Source: Roseitranquillus sp963776845
GTDB taxonomy: Bacteria; Pseudomonadota; Alphaproteobacteria; Rhodobacterales; Rhodobacteraceae
Direction of reading: 5' to 3'
DNA: 64,000 nucleotides
Assembly: GCA_963776845.1 (NCBI GenBank)
Contig: CAVZOJ010000011.1
Span: forward strand, 124,001 to 188,000
Shown: piece after piece, positions 36,676-46,275 of the stretch
How the letters are laid out: every line of letters starts with the position of its first letter
Position numbering within the stretch: position 1 is the stretch's first letter
The notes under the pieces: generated by a model
The model's database searches: none
Seen by the model: the letters and a program-made list of their open reading frames with translations, nothing else
Told to the model about the DNA's origin: nothing
Program-made: the position numbers and the translations under genes

Positions 36676-37674
36676 CTAGCTCCTCGGGAATAGGCCGGTC
36701 AGCGCACGCTGCAGCAAGCTGGTGACGCGCGGCTTTCGTTGGCCGTGGAACGGCAGCGGGCGGCAGACCTCCATCGCGGCGATGCCGACGCGCGCGGTCA
36801 GGGCGCCATTGACGACGCCTTCGCCGAACCTGCGGGAGACCCTGCTGAGCACGTGACCGCCGCCGATCGAGCCGAGCAGGTCGTCGCCGACCGCCACCGC
36901 GCCAGTGGCGACAAGATGGGTCATCACCGCACGGGTCAGCCGCCAGGCCTCGAGCGTGCCGCCGCGACCTCCGTAGATCTCGGCGATCCGCCGGATCATG
37001 CGGAGGTTCGAGGCCAGTGCCGTGAGCACGTCGGCCAGCGCCAGCGGAACGACGGCCGTGACGGCGGCAACCTGTCTCGCCGCCCCCTCCACCTCGATCC
37101 GCGCCGCTGCGTCGAGCGGCGCGAGCAGCTCCGCCTCCGCCAGATCGAAGAGAGCGTCGGCGTCGAAGACGTCGCCCCGCCGCTCGATGAAGCGGTCGCG
37201 ACCCCACCTCAGCTCCTCCCGACCGGCATAGAGCGACGCCAGCCGGTCCGCCACCTTCCGCGCCGCGCCAAGGTCGTTGGCGGCCCGCGCTGCATCGGCA
37301 TCCTTGTGAAGGTCGTCGAGCCGGGCGAGCCGCGACAGCGCCGCGATCTCCTTGATGACGATCGCCACCAGCACCAGCACGAAGGCGCCTAGCAGGAGTA
37401 TCGCGATCCAGCCCAAGATGGCGTTGCGGAGGATCAGGCCCGTCACGAAGTCCCACGCCGCCACCGAGACCGCGAAAGTCAGGATCGCGGCGAGCAGCCG
37501 CCAGAACCATCGGGACAGGCGCGACCGCCGACGCGCGGCCAGCGCGGCGACCGTGCGCATCGCCTGCCCGCTCGGTCGGTCCACGGGACCCGCGTCGGGA
37601 ACCGGCGGCGCGTCGGCCGGGCTGTCCGGCGCGGCGTCGAGGTCGATCAGGACCGGGCCGTCGCGCCGCGTCAT
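36676..37674 (-). CDS. YcjF/DUF697 family inner membrane protein
   Basis: The 332-residue protein resembles TIGR01620/YcjF: a Pro/Asp-rich N-terminus, two close membrane helices (about residues 60-110: FWRLLAAILTFAVSVAAWDF and ILGWIAILLLGAFVLVLVAI), then the DUF697 domain (VTAVVPLALADVLTALASNL, then RMIRRIAEIYGGRGG). YcjF is usually encoded with the P-loop protein YcjX; the pair is part of an envelope-stress regulon in enterobacteria. Its ATG overlaps the acetyltransferase stop (ATGA), and it is the last gene of the ycjX-GNAT-ycjF operon. Confidence 0.83.
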   Translation of the reverse strand: MTRRDGPVLIDLDAAPDSPADAPPVPDAGPVDRPSGQAMRTVAALAARRRSRLSRWFWRLLAAILTFAVSVAAWDFVTGLILRNAILGWIAILLLGAFVLVLVAIVIKEIAALSRLARLDDLHKDADAARAANDLGAARKVADRLASLYAGREELRWGRDRFIERRGDVFDADALFDLAEAELLAPLDAAARIEVEGAARQVAAVTAVVPLALADVLTALASNLRMIRRIAEIYGGRGGTLEAWRLTRAVMTHLVATGAVAVGDDLLGSIGGGHVLSRVSRRFGEGVVNGALTARVGIAAMEVCRPLPFHGQRKPRVTSLLQRALTGLFPRS

Positions 37675-38114
37675 GGCGCGTGCCACGTCAGGCGGACATC
37701 GGGAAGGCCCTCGTCGTTGCGGCTGCCGTCGGACAGCTCGATCTCGTGGAAGCCCGCACGCTGGTAGAATCGGCGCGCGCCCTCGTTCGCCTGAAACGTC
37801 CAGACCGACAGCGTACCCCTCGACAAGGCCTTGGCGTCGTCGAGCAGGCGTCCGCCAAAGCCCTGGCCACGCCACGGGGCACCGACGTAGAGCGCCGGGA
37901 TGTCATCGCCCTCGCGCGCGAGGAAGCCTGCGATGCCGTTCGCGCCGCGCAGGAGGCGCACCTGTCCCGCGGCGATCAGGTCGAGGCAGAATGCCCGATC
38001 CTCCTCCCGCGTGCGCAGCCGCGGCATCCACTCGGTCTCGTCGATCCAGTCCGACAGGATCGCGCCAAGCGCGTCGCCGTCTTCGGGGCGGCCCTCATCC
38101 AGCCGCCAGCTCAT
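37671..38114 (-). CDS. GNAT family N-acetyltransferase
   Basis: The 147-residue protein is a compact GNAT: DEGRPEDGDALGAILSDWID at the start, the acetyl-CoA motif GAPWRGQGFGGRLLDDAKAL, and WTFQANEGARRFYQRAGFHE at motif B. The acceptor is unknown. It sits between ycjX and ycjF with 4-base overlaps on both sides, so it is translated together with them, which suggests a shared process. Confidence 0.86.
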   Translation of the reverse strand: MSWRLDEGRPEDGDALGAILSDWIDETEWMPRLRTREEDRAFCLDLIAAGQVRLLRGANGIAGFLAREGDDIPALYVGAPWRGQGFGGRLLDDAKALSRGTLSVWTFQANEGARRFYQRAGFHEIELSDGSRNDEGLPDVRLTWHAP

Positions 38115-39523
38115 CTCAGGCGGTCCCCGATCAGGAACTCCGCCGCGCGGTCGAGGCGGATGTGCGGCGGCCCCTCCCCCGGCTTCAGCCGGACCTCGGC
38201 GGGCCTGAAGGTCATCACCTCGTAGTCGGCGTCCAGCCAGGCCTCCGCCCCCTCTCGCGCAGGGGCGAGCAGGCGCGCCGGATCGTCGGGCAGGGCACCG
38301 GGATAGAACGCTGCGTTGCGCCCCGCCGTCGTCGTCCCGCGCACGACGTCGAGCATCCTGCCGCCATGGTCCACGCTGTCCTCCGTCGTTGCCCTGAGCC
38401 CCGCGATAGACATCGCCGCCGTCTCGGCCCCGGCGAAGTCGGCGCGCCGCTTGGCGTCGGCCAGAAGCGCCTCCATTATCGCCGTCAGCCGCGCGTGTTG
38501 TCTGTGATGCAGATGATCCGCCTTGGTGGAGGCGAACAGGATTCTCTCGACCCGACGCCCGAGCAGGATGGAGGAGAGCCAGCGGTTCCTGCCCGGGCGG
38601 AAGGCGCCCAGTATGTCGACCATCGCCGCGCGCAGGTCATCAACTGCCTTTGGCCCCGCATGAATGGCGCCAAGGACATCGACCAGCACCACCTGCCGGT
38701 CGATCCGGGCGAAATGATCGCGGAAGAAGGGCTTCACGACCTCGCGCTTGTAGGCCTCGTACCGCCGTTCGAACTCCCGCGCGAGGCTGCCGCGCGGGCT
38801 CGGTCCCGGCCTCAGCGGCGCGAAGGTCAGCGCCGGCGATCCGGCCATCTCTCCCGGAAGCAGGAAGCGTCCGGGCGTGCAGTCGGAATACCCACTTTCG
38901 CGCGCCGCCTGCAGGTAGTTCGTGAACGCACCGGCAAGCGCTCTCGCGTTGCTCTCCTCCAGCGGCGCATCCGGCGTCGCGGCACCCAGCGCGGCCAGGA
39001 AAGGGCGGGCTGCGTCCCGGCTCTCAGCCCTCGCTAGAGTCTGGTCCGACCACTGGCGAAAGTCGCGCTCGAGCAGCGACAGATCGAGCAACCATTCCCC
39101 CGGATAGTCCACGATATCGAGATGCACCGTCCGCTCCCCACGGAAGCCGCCCAGAATCCCGCCGGGCTGGACCCGCAGCGACAGGCGTAACTCGCTGATT
39201 GCGCGGGTGCCTTCGGGCCAATGCGGCGTCTGGCCTGTCATCGCGGCAAGGTGTGCCTCGTAGTCGAAGCGGGGTACGGTGTCGTCGGGCTGGGGCTGCA
39301 GGTAGGCCGCGCGGATTGCGCCGCTTGCCGCGGCCGTCAGGCCCGGCATCCGGCCGCGGTCGATCAGGTTCGCGACGAGCGAGGTGATGAACACCGTCTT
39401 GCCAGATCGGCTGAGGCCCGTGACGCCAAGGCGGATGACGGGCTCGAGGAATGCCTCCGACACGGTGCCGCCGATGCGCTCGACCCCCCGCGTCAACCCG
39501 TCCGCGATTTCGCCGATGATCAA
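38111..39523 (-). CDS. YcjX-like P-loop NTPase
   Basis: The 470-residue protein matches the YcjX family (DUF463). The Walker A motif is GLSRSGKT (residues 36-43); family stretches include LDIVDYPGEWLLDL, FAPLRPGPSPRGSLAREFE, RQVVLVDVLGAIHAG and FASTKADHLHHRQHARL. It is probably a GTPase of unknown function working with YcjF. The start is TTG 39523, backed by GGAGG 8 bases upstream and by the family N-terminus; there is no ATG nearby. First gene of a three-gene operon, divergent from truA across about 100 bases. Confidence 0.85.
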   Translation of the reverse strand: MIIGEIADGLTRGVERIGGTVSEAFLEPVIRLGVTGLSRSGKTVFITSLVANLIDRGRMPGLTAAASGAIRAAYLQPQPDDTVPRFDYEAHLAAMTGQTPHWPEGTRAISELRLSLRVQPGGILGGFRGERTVHLDIVDYPGEWLLDLSLLERDFRQWSDQTLARAESRDAARPFLAALGAATPDAPLEESNARALAGAFTNYLQAARESGYSDCTPGRFLLPGEMAGSPALTFAPLRPGPSPRGSLAREFERRYEAYKREVVKPFFRDHFARIDRQVVLVDVLGAIHAGPKAVDDLRAAMVDILGAFRPGRNRWLSSILLGRRVERILFASTKADHLHHRQHARLTAIMEALLADAKRRADFAGAETAAMSIAGLRATTEDSVDHGGRMLDVVRGTTTAGRNAAFYPGALPDDPARLLAPAREGAEAWLDADYEVMTFRPAEVRLKPGEGPPHIRLDRAAEFLIGDRLR

Positions 39524-39621
39524 GCAGTATGCCTCCGTCCCTGGCCGCCGAACATAGGTGCGGCGCCGGACGGGGGCAACGCACCGTTGCGGGCGCCTGG
39601 CGCCGGGGCTAGATGCGCGCA

Positions 39622-40386
39622 ATGGCGCGCTACGCCCTCCGCCTCGAGTATGACGGAACGCCGTTCCACGGCTGGCAACGGCAATCGGGCCTTCCCTCCA
39701 TCCAAGGTGCCCTGGAGGCAGCGCTGGCGCGGCTCCAGCACGAACCGGCGGATGTCGCGGCCGCCGGCCGAACCGACGCAGGCGTCCACGCTCTCGGCCA
39801 GGTCGCGCACGCGGACATGAGGCGGCCATGGGACCCGTTTCGCCTGATGGAGGCGCTTAACCACCACCTCCGTCCGCATCCGGTGGCGGTGACGGCGGCG
39901 GCGGCGGTGCCGGACAACTGGCACGCCCGCTTCTCGGCGATCGAGCGGCGGTATGCCTATCGCATTCTTTGTCGCAGGGCGCCTCCCGTCCTCGACCGCT
40001 TGGTCTGGCACGTGCGCAAGTCTCTCGATGCAGATGCGATGGCCGAGGCCGCTCGGCACCTTGAGGGGCGGCACGACTTCACGACCTTCCGATCGACCGA
40101 ATGCCAGGCCGACAGCCCGGTCAAGACGGTCGACGAGGTTCGCATCGAGACGCAGGACCTGCCCACGGGACGGGAGATCGTCATCCACGTCCGGGCACGC
40201 TCTTTCCTGCACAACCAGGTCCGAAGCTTCGCCGGCACGCTCGAGCGCGTCGGTGCCGGGTCTTGGCCGCCCGCGCGGGTGGCCGATGCGCTCGCGGCCC
40301 GCGACCGTGCGCGTTGTGGGCCGGTAGCACCGCCGCGCGGCCTCTGCCTTGTCGGGGTGCGCTATCCGCTCGACCCGTTCGCCTGA
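39622..40386 (+). CDS. truA: tRNA pseudouridine(38-40) synthase TruA
   Basis: TruA makes pseudouridine at positions 38-40 of the tRNA anticodon arm. The 254-residue protein shows the N-terminal RYALRLEYDGTPFHGWQRQ, the catalytic AAGRTDAGVHALGQ (Asp), FSAIERRYAYRI, HDFTTFRSTECQ and SFLHNQVRSFAGTL. Length is normal. ATG 39613 is an alternative start three codons upstream. It is divergent from ycjX and its stop overlaps by about 25 bases the convergent GH13 gene at the end of the glycogen operon. Confidence 0.93.
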   Translation: MARYALRLEYDGTPFHGWQRQSGLPSIQGALEAALARLQHEPADVAAAGRTDAGVHALGQVAHADMRRPWDPFRLMEALNHHLRPHPVAVTAAAAVPDNWHARFSAIERRYAYRILCRRAPPVLDRLVWHVRKSLDADAMAEAARHLEGRHDFTTFRSTECQADSPVKTVDEVRIETQDLPTGREIVIHVRARSFLHNQVRSFAGTLERVGAGSWPPARVADALAARDRARCGPVAPPRGLCLVGVRYPLDPFA

Positions 40387-42752
40387 TCCCGAACCAGTAT
40401 GACCCCCATGCTGTCGTTCAGGATCAGCGGCCCACCTTGGTAATCGCTTCCGATGTTCGGGGTGGTCAGCGCCGGAGTCCAGCCGTCGCGCGGCATACCT
40501 TGCATCAGCTCGAGCGGGTCGACGTCCTCGGTCGCACCGCCCTCGAGGTGGACGACGACGTAATATGCTCGACCGTCCGGTGCGTGACGCAGCGATGTGA
40601 AGACGGTGCGGCCGTCGATCGGGCGGACAAAGTCGAACCGGTCATCGGGCCCGAGATTCTGACGCAGCCACGGATTCTGCCGCCGAAAGTTCCGGAGGCG
40701 AAGCATGTAGGACGTCTGCGACGGCACGAGGTGCGATATCGAGTTCGACACGTTGCAGTAGTCGTGCATGTCGTCCATCCAGGCTCGCGCGACGTCCTTC
40801 AGCGCCTTGACGGTGTAGCGCTCCGGGCCGGCGAGCGGCGGCTCAACGGCGTTCAGGAGCTTCGCGATCTCGAGCAGGTCGTAATCCGTCACCTGAACCA
40901 GCGCCGGCAGGAACTCGAAGAACCGCGCGAGGTCGGCCCGCGTCTCGTAGCCGAGCTCCTTGAGCCGCCGGAAGTTCTGTGGGACCGAATAGGAGTACTC
41001 GTCGACCTGCCACTTGAGGCTGATCGCCTCCTCCGAGACGACCTTGACACCGTAGGTGTCGTCCTGGTTGCGAATGAAGCCCCAGGAAGCGCGCGACGTC
41101 GCGTTCAGAAAGTCCATCGGCACGCCAGGCAGCGCGGCGTAGGTCAGCATCGCCACCGCGGGGTTGTCGTAGGCCTTGTCGAGGATCTCCATCCGCGTCT
41201 CGCCGAGGCGCGTGTTGATGTTGAGCTCCGGGTTGACCTGGGTGCCGCGCCTCAGCGTGTCGTGGTTCGCAGTGCCGCTGATCCAGTTCGCGCCATGCTG
41301 CAGCACCTCCTGAATGCGCCACCATTTCGACAGCCAGAAGGTGTAGAGGAAGGGCGTGTTGTGGGCGAAGGTCAGCGGACCCCACTGGAACACATCGTCG
41401 TCGCGTTGCCCCTCGATCACCGCGCGGTAGGTCGAGGAGAGCTCCCAGTCCTCCTGCGGCCAGGGGCGGCCGTCCTCGAAGACGAACCAGGGGCGGTACT
41501 TCGTCCCCGAGACCTCCTGCACGATGTCCGACATACTCTGCAGATAGTCGTCGTCGTGGTGCAGCTGCTGGCCATGCGCATCCCACCACTTGAAGTCCTG
41601 CGCGCCGTCGACCCTGACGCCGTCCGCGCCGAGGTTCACCTTGCGCCGCTGCATTTCCAGCAGGATCGCCCGCACCGCGTGGTTGCGGTAGTCCAGGTTC
41701 TGGCCGTACATGTTCGGCCCGGCAAAGAAGTGCGGATTGAGCGCCTTCAGCCCCTGATTGTCGGCATGCCCATAGACGACATCGAAGACGAGCTTCTTCG
41801 GGCCGTTCGGGAAATTGTGTAGCGCCGCCGCGAGATCCAGGATTTCGTCCGGTCGCCCGCTCTCGAGCAGCACGGGATTTATCGCCGCCATGCCCGCGAT
41901 GACGACGTCGTAGCCCCAGTTCGTCGTGTCGGGCCGCATCAGGGAGACCTCGACCGTGCCATCCGCCTCCTCGCCCTCGCGCCAGAAGGCCGGGCCGGTC
42001 TCGTAGACCGTCGTCGGCTCGATCGGCAGGAGCTGAACGGCGTCGTAGCCGAGGAAGATCTCGTCTGCCGGCTCCTTCGGCAGGTCCTGCCTCAGACGCT
42101 GGCCGAGACGCTCGTAGAAGCGGGCGAGGCTCGCGATCGTGCCGCCCGCAGTGGCCGTCGGCACGTGTATCTGCAGGATGTTTGTGGGCGGTCCCAGCTT
42201 GACGGGCTCGTCCTGCGCCAGGCCGCGCCAGTAATCCGCGTCGCCGCGCGAGGCCAGCATTCCGTCGACATCGTAGAGTTCCGCCGGCGCGAAGGCGCCG
42301 AACGGAAGCGATGCGGCGAGCGGATCGAGGATGCGATGCCACGCCCCCTCGGCGTCTCGCCAGACAAGGGAATAGAAGTCGCCGACGCGTACCCGCGTCC
42401 CAGGACGAAGGCCCTCGGCCGCAGCGAATGTCAGTCCCTCATAGCGCGCGACCGGCAGGAGCAGGCGGTCGAAGCGGACACCCTGATAGGACCGGGTGAG
42501 ATCCAGAGGTTCGACCGGCGCGAGCACCTCGAGAAACACGTCCCCGTCCGGAACCCGGTGGTCGAGAAGCTCTGGCGTCCAGAAGCCGAATTCCGCGCGA
42601 CCTTTCAGCCAGCGTCCGCCAAGGTACTCGGCGATCGACTGCCAGGCGTCGAAGCCGGTCGGCGACATGGTCATCGCCTCGCGGGCCTTCGCGGACATGG
42701 ATCGGGCGACGTCCGTCAGCGGATGAACACGGTCGACGGCATGCTCGGTCAT
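40362..42752 (-). CDS. GH13-type hydrolase, probable glucosylglycerol hydrolase
   Basis: The 796-residue protein has the GH13 regions in a divergent form: region I KKLVFDVVYGHADN (Asp324), region II LGADGVRVDGAQDFKWW (Asp382, likely nucleophile), region III RPWFVFEDGRPW (Glu426, likely acid) and region IV ISGTANHDTLRRG (His497-Asp498). The overall sequence resembles what I recall as glucosylglycerol hydrolases, which split the osmolyte glucosylglycerol into glucose and glycerol; this is from memory and could be another glucoside specificity. About 200 N-terminal residues (WLKGRAEFGFWTPELLD) precede the barrel. It is the last gene of the glycogen operon, its ATG overlapping the pgm stop. Confidence 0.68.
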   Translation of the reverse strand: MTEHAVDRVHPLTDVARSMSAKAREAMTMSPTGFDAWQSIAEYLGGRWLKGRAEFGFWTPELLDHRVPDGDVFLEVLAPVEPLDLTRSYQGVRFDRLLLPVARYEGLTFAAAEGLRPGTRVRVGDFYSLVWRDAEGAWHRILDPLAASLPFGAFAPAELYDVDGMLASRGDADYWRGLAQDEPVKLGPPTNILQIHVPTATAGGTIASLARFYERLGQRLRQDLPKEPADEIFLGYDAVQLLPIEPTTVYETGPAFWREGEEADGTVEVSLMRPDTTNWGYDVVIAGMAAINPVLLESGRPDEILDLAAALHNFPNGPKKLVFDVVYGHADNQGLKALNPHFFAGPNMYGQNLDYRNHAVRAILLEMQRRKVNLGADGVRVDGAQDFKWWDAHGQQLHHDDDYLQSMSDIVQEVSGTKYRPWFVFEDGRPWPQEDWELSSTYRAVIEGQRDDDVFQWGPLTFAHNTPFLYTFWLSKWWRIQEVLQHGANWISGTANHDTLRRGTQVNPELNINTRLGETRMEILDKAYDNPAVAMLTYAALPGVPMDFLNATSRASWGFIRNQDDTYGVKVVSEEAISLKWQVDEYSYSVPQNFRRLKELGYETRADLARFFEFLPALVQVTDYDLLEIAKLLNAVEPPLAGPERYTVKALKDVARAWMDDMHDYCNVSNSISHLVPSQTSYMLRLRNFRRQNPWLRQNLGPDDRFDFVRPIDGRTVFTSLRHAPDGRAYYVVVHLEGGATEDVDPLELMQGMPRDGWTPALTTPNIGSDYQGGPLILNDSMGVILVRDQANGSSG

Positions 42753-44380
42753 GTTCTGACGTCCGGTTCCTTGCGGCCGGTATGGCCTCCGATATCGGCG
42801 ATCTCGCGTGCCGCCTCGATGATCTCTGACAGCGCCTTATCCGGCCCGAGCTCGAAAGACGCGGGATCTTCGGCGAGATCCTCGAGATAGACCCTTAAGG
42901 TCGCGCCTGCGGTGCCGGTGCCCGAAAGGCGGTAGACGATGCGCCCGCCGCCTTCCAGGTTGACGCGGATCCCCTGCCCTTCGGCCCGGCTGTGGTCGAT
43001 CGGGTCGTCATAGGCGAACTCGTCCGCGCTCTCAACGGTGCGGCCGGCAAAGCTCCTGCCCGGCAGATCGGCGAGCATCCCGCGCAGGCGGTCCACCATG
43101 CGGTTCGCCCCGTCCGCATCGACGCCTTCGTAATCGTGCCGGGAGTAGAAGTTTCGCCCGTACTCTCCCCAGTGCGCGTGCAGGATGTCGGCGACGGACT
43201 CCTTGCGGACGGCGAGGATGTTTAGCCAGAGCAGGACGGCCCAGAGCCCGTCCTTTTCGCGCACGTGGTCGCTGCCGGTGCCGGCACTTTCCTCGCCGCA
43301 GAGGGTTATGCGCCCAGCGTCGAGGAGGTTGCCGAAGAACTTCCAGCCCGTCGGGGTCTCGTAGCAGGAAAGATCCTTGGCCTTCGCGACGCGATCAAGC
43401 GCGCGAGAGGTCGGCATCGAGCGGGCCACGCCTTTCAGCCCCGCAGCGTAGCCGGGCGCGAGGTGCGCGTTGGCCGCCAGGACGGCCAGGCTATCGGACG
43501 GCGTGACATAGATGCCGCGGCCGAGGATCATGTTGCGGTCCCCGTCGCCGTCCGACGCCGCGCCAAAGTCCGGTGCGCCGTCTGGCATCATCGCGTCGAC
43601 GAGGTCCTTGGCCCAGATCGGGTTGGGATCGGGATGGCCCCCGCCGAAATCCGGCTTTGGCTCGGCGTTCACCACGCTCCCCTCGGGCGCGCCAAGCCGG
43701 CGCTCGAGGATCTCGCGCGCGTAGGGCCCAGTCACGGCGTGCATGGCATCGAAGCGGATGCGGAAGCCGCCGGTGAGAAGGTCACGGATCGCGCCGAAGT
43801 CGAAGAGCTCCTCCATGAGCTCCGCGTAGTCTGCGACCGGATCGACGATCTCGATCGCCATGTCGCCCAGGGTCGTATCTCCTATGGCCGACAGGTCGAT
43901 GTCGTGCGCCTCGACGATACGGTACTCGCGCAGCGTCTTCGTCGCCTCGAAGATGCGGTCGGTGACCTCCTGCGGCGCCGGTCCCCCGTTCGGCATGTTG
44001 AACTTGATGCCGAAATCTTCCTCCGGACCGCCGGGGTTGTGGCTGGCGGACATGATGATGCCGCCATCCGTCTTGCGGCTCCGGATCAGATGCGACGCCG
44101 CGGGCGTCGAGAGCAGCGCGCCTTGCCCGACGATCATCTTCGCCACGCCCGAGGCGGCTGCCATCCGCAGTATCACCTGCGCCGCCCGATCGTTGAAGAA
44201 CCGCCCGTCTCCGCCAAGGACCAGCGTCTTGCCGCGGGCGCCACCGATGCCGGACCAGATCGCCTCGACGAAGTTTTCCAGATAGTGGTGACCCATGAAG
44301 GTGTGGGTCTTCTTGCGCAGCCCGCTGGTGCCGGGTTTCTGGCCTTCGATCGGCTCGGTCGCGACCGTCATCGGTTCCAT
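42749..44380 (-). CDS. pgm: Phosphoglucomutase, alpha-D-glucose specific
   Basis: Pgm interconverts glucose-1-phosphate and glucose-6-phosphate, linking glycogen to glycolysis. The 543-residue enzyme has the phosphoserine loop GGIIMSASHNPGGPEEDFG, the metal loop SDGDGDRN, the sugar-specificity loop CGEESAGTGSDHV and the C-terminal phosphate-binding RLSGTGTAGATLR. The start at 44380 follows GAGGGA, 15 bases after the malQ stop. It belongs to the glg operon and supplies or removes glucose-1-P for GlgC and GlgP. Confidence 0.94.
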   Translation of the reverse strand: MEPMTVATEPIEGQKPGTSGLRKKTHTFMGHHYLENFVEAIWSGIGGARGKTLVLGGDGRFFNDRAAQVILRMAAASGVAKMIVGQGALLSTPAASHLIRSRKTDGGIIMSASHNPGGPEEDFGIKFNMPNGGPAPQEVTDRIFEATKTLREYRIVEAHDIDLSAIGDTTLGDMAIEIVDPVADYAELMEELFDFGAIRDLLTGGFRIRFDAMHAVTGPYAREILERRLGAPEGSVVNAEPKPDFGGGHPDPNPIWAKDLVDAMMPDGAPDFGAASDGDGDRNMILGRGIYVTPSDSLAVLAANAHLAPGYAAGLKGVARSMPTSRALDRVAKAKDLSCYETPTGWKFFGNLLDAGRITLCGEESAGTGSDHVREKDGLWAVLLWLNILAVRKESVADILHAHWGEYGRNFYSRHDYEGVDADGANRMVDRLRGMLADLPGRSFAGRTVESADEFAYDDPIDHSRAEGQGIRVNLEGGGRIVYRLSGTGTAGATLRVYLEDLAEDPASFELGPDKALSEIIEAAREIADIGGHTGRKEPDVRT

Positions 44381-44395
44381 TGCGTCCCTCTTCGG

Positions 44396-46275
44396 TTAGC
44401 GGCCCGCCCGCGCCATGATCTCCGCGGCCCGCTGGACCGCCGGATGCTCGCCCAGCTCGTCAGGCCCGATCGGAAGGCGACGCCGCCAGTTCGGGTGCTG
44501 GTCGGTCGTGCCCGGCAGATTCGGCTGTTCTTCGAGACCAAGGATATCCTCGATCGGCAGCGCGACCAGTGCGGAAGCGAGCCGGCCCAGATGCGCGTGC
44601 ATCGGATCGATGCCGGCGCCACCCGTTTCCGCATCAAACGCCGCAACCTCGCTTTGCCGTTCCGCCTTGGCCGAGGCGGCGGTCTCCTCGTCGATGCCGC
44701 CGACATGCAGGCGCCAGTCGAGGTCGCGGCCGAGGCGCCACCCCTCGTAGGTCGGCAGGTCATGCGTGGTGAAGGACGCAAGCGCGCGCTCCTCCCAGCC
44801 CTCCGGATGTCGGAAGCGGCCGTCGGGACCGCGCTCGAACATCGCGAGCCTGCAACCGAGCAAGCCTGCCTCGCTCAACCCCTCCTGCAGGCCAGTGGGC
44901 ACGTTGCCCAGATCCTCGCCCACGATCACGGCACCCGCGCGATGCGCCTCGATCCTGGCGACTGCCAGCATCGCCTCGCGCGGCATGCGGACGTAGGTTC
45001 CAGGCAGGCCCTCGGGCACGTAGAACGCACGGTCGAAGCCCAGGATATGGTCAATCCGCAACAGACGCGCATAGCGCAGCTGCGTCCGCAACGTCTCGAT
45101 CAACGGCTGAAACTGCAGCTTCTCTAGGCCGCGCGGGGACAGCGGTGCCAGACCCCACGTCTGGCCGTCGGCGGAGAAGGCGTCGGGCGGCGCGCCCAGC
45201 GACACGCCGCGCGCAAAGGCCTCGGGTTCGGCCCAAGTCTCCGCCCCGTGCGGATGCGTTCCGACCGCCAAATCGAGGTAGAGGCCGTAAGCCATGCCGA
45301 CCTCGTCCGCCGCACGGCCGACAGCCGCGAGCTGAAGCACCGCGCGCCATTGCAGCCATGCGTGATACGTCACCCGGTCGGCCGCATCCGACGCGAACCG
45401 CTCCACATCGGGCGACGCGGGGTCCTGCAGGCTTTCGTCCCAGCCCGACCAGTAGGGTCCGTGCTGCTCAGACAACGCCTGGTGGAGCGCGAAGCTCTCC
45501 AGCGCCTCACCCTCGGCCGCGCGCCACTCGTCGAAGGCGGGGTCGCCGCCGGCATGCCGAAAGTCACGATAGGAAGCCGCCAGCGCCTCGAGCTTGCGCG
45601 CACTTGCCGAGGGATAGTCGATGAGCGGCTCGCCAGGTGGCTCCGCCTCGTGCGTGGCGATATGCAGGACGTTGAACCGGCGCCTGTGTGACGGCGAGTA
45701 CGGACTGGTGGCCCAGGGGTCGGTCGGAAAGCCGGCATGGATCGGGTTGACGCCGACGAAGCTGGCCCCCCGCTCGCCAAGCGAGCGGACGGCGCGCGCG
45801 AGATCAGCGTAGTCGCCGAACTCCGCCGACATCGGCCGTGCGCAAGCCATAAAGAGGCACCGTGATGCCCCAGCTTCGCTTCGGCACCGATGGCCGCGGC
45901 GGGACGGCCAGCAGCAGCGAAACCTCGGCACCGACCCGAAGCTGGTGGTAGCCCACCGGGAGATCGATCGCCTCTCCCTGGCCTGCCTGCCGGACCTCGC
46001 CATCCTCCAGCTCGACGAACCAGCCCTCCCGGTCGGGACGGAAGCTTCCCGCCGGAATGACCTGCCACGGCGGCAAGGATCCGGGCGGCGTGGCTGGCAC
46101 GCAAATCGTCGAGGCTCTCTGCCGCCTCGGCGTCGGTCGCGACCTCGTAGTCCAGTGCCGCCAGAACAGCGCGAAGAGTTTCGGGAGAGGCACGCTGCTC
46201 CTGCCCCATCTGATCGGTGTAGGTCGTGGCGACGCCGGCCAGGCGCGCGAGCTCCGTGATCGCGTCAGTCCCCAT
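44396..46275 (-). CDS. malQ: 4-alpha-glucanotransferase (MalQ), with two reading-frame breaks
   Basis: MalQ (GH77 amylomaltase) transfers glucan segments between maltodextrins. The C-terminal frame has LLRIDHILGFDRAFYVPEG (nucleophile Asp), VIVGEDLGNVPTGLQ (acid Glu) and SFTTHDLPTYEGWRLG (Asp). The N-terminus (MGTDAITELARLAGVATTYT), a middle piece (GYHQLRVGAEVSLLLAVPPR, WGITVPLYGLR) and the rest (SAEFGDYADLARAVRSLGER) are in three frames, joined near 46080 and 45840. Joined, about 626 residues, normal for proteobacterial MalQ. The start overlaps the glgX end by 11 bases. Both breaks fit one-base sequence errors. Confidence 0.87.
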
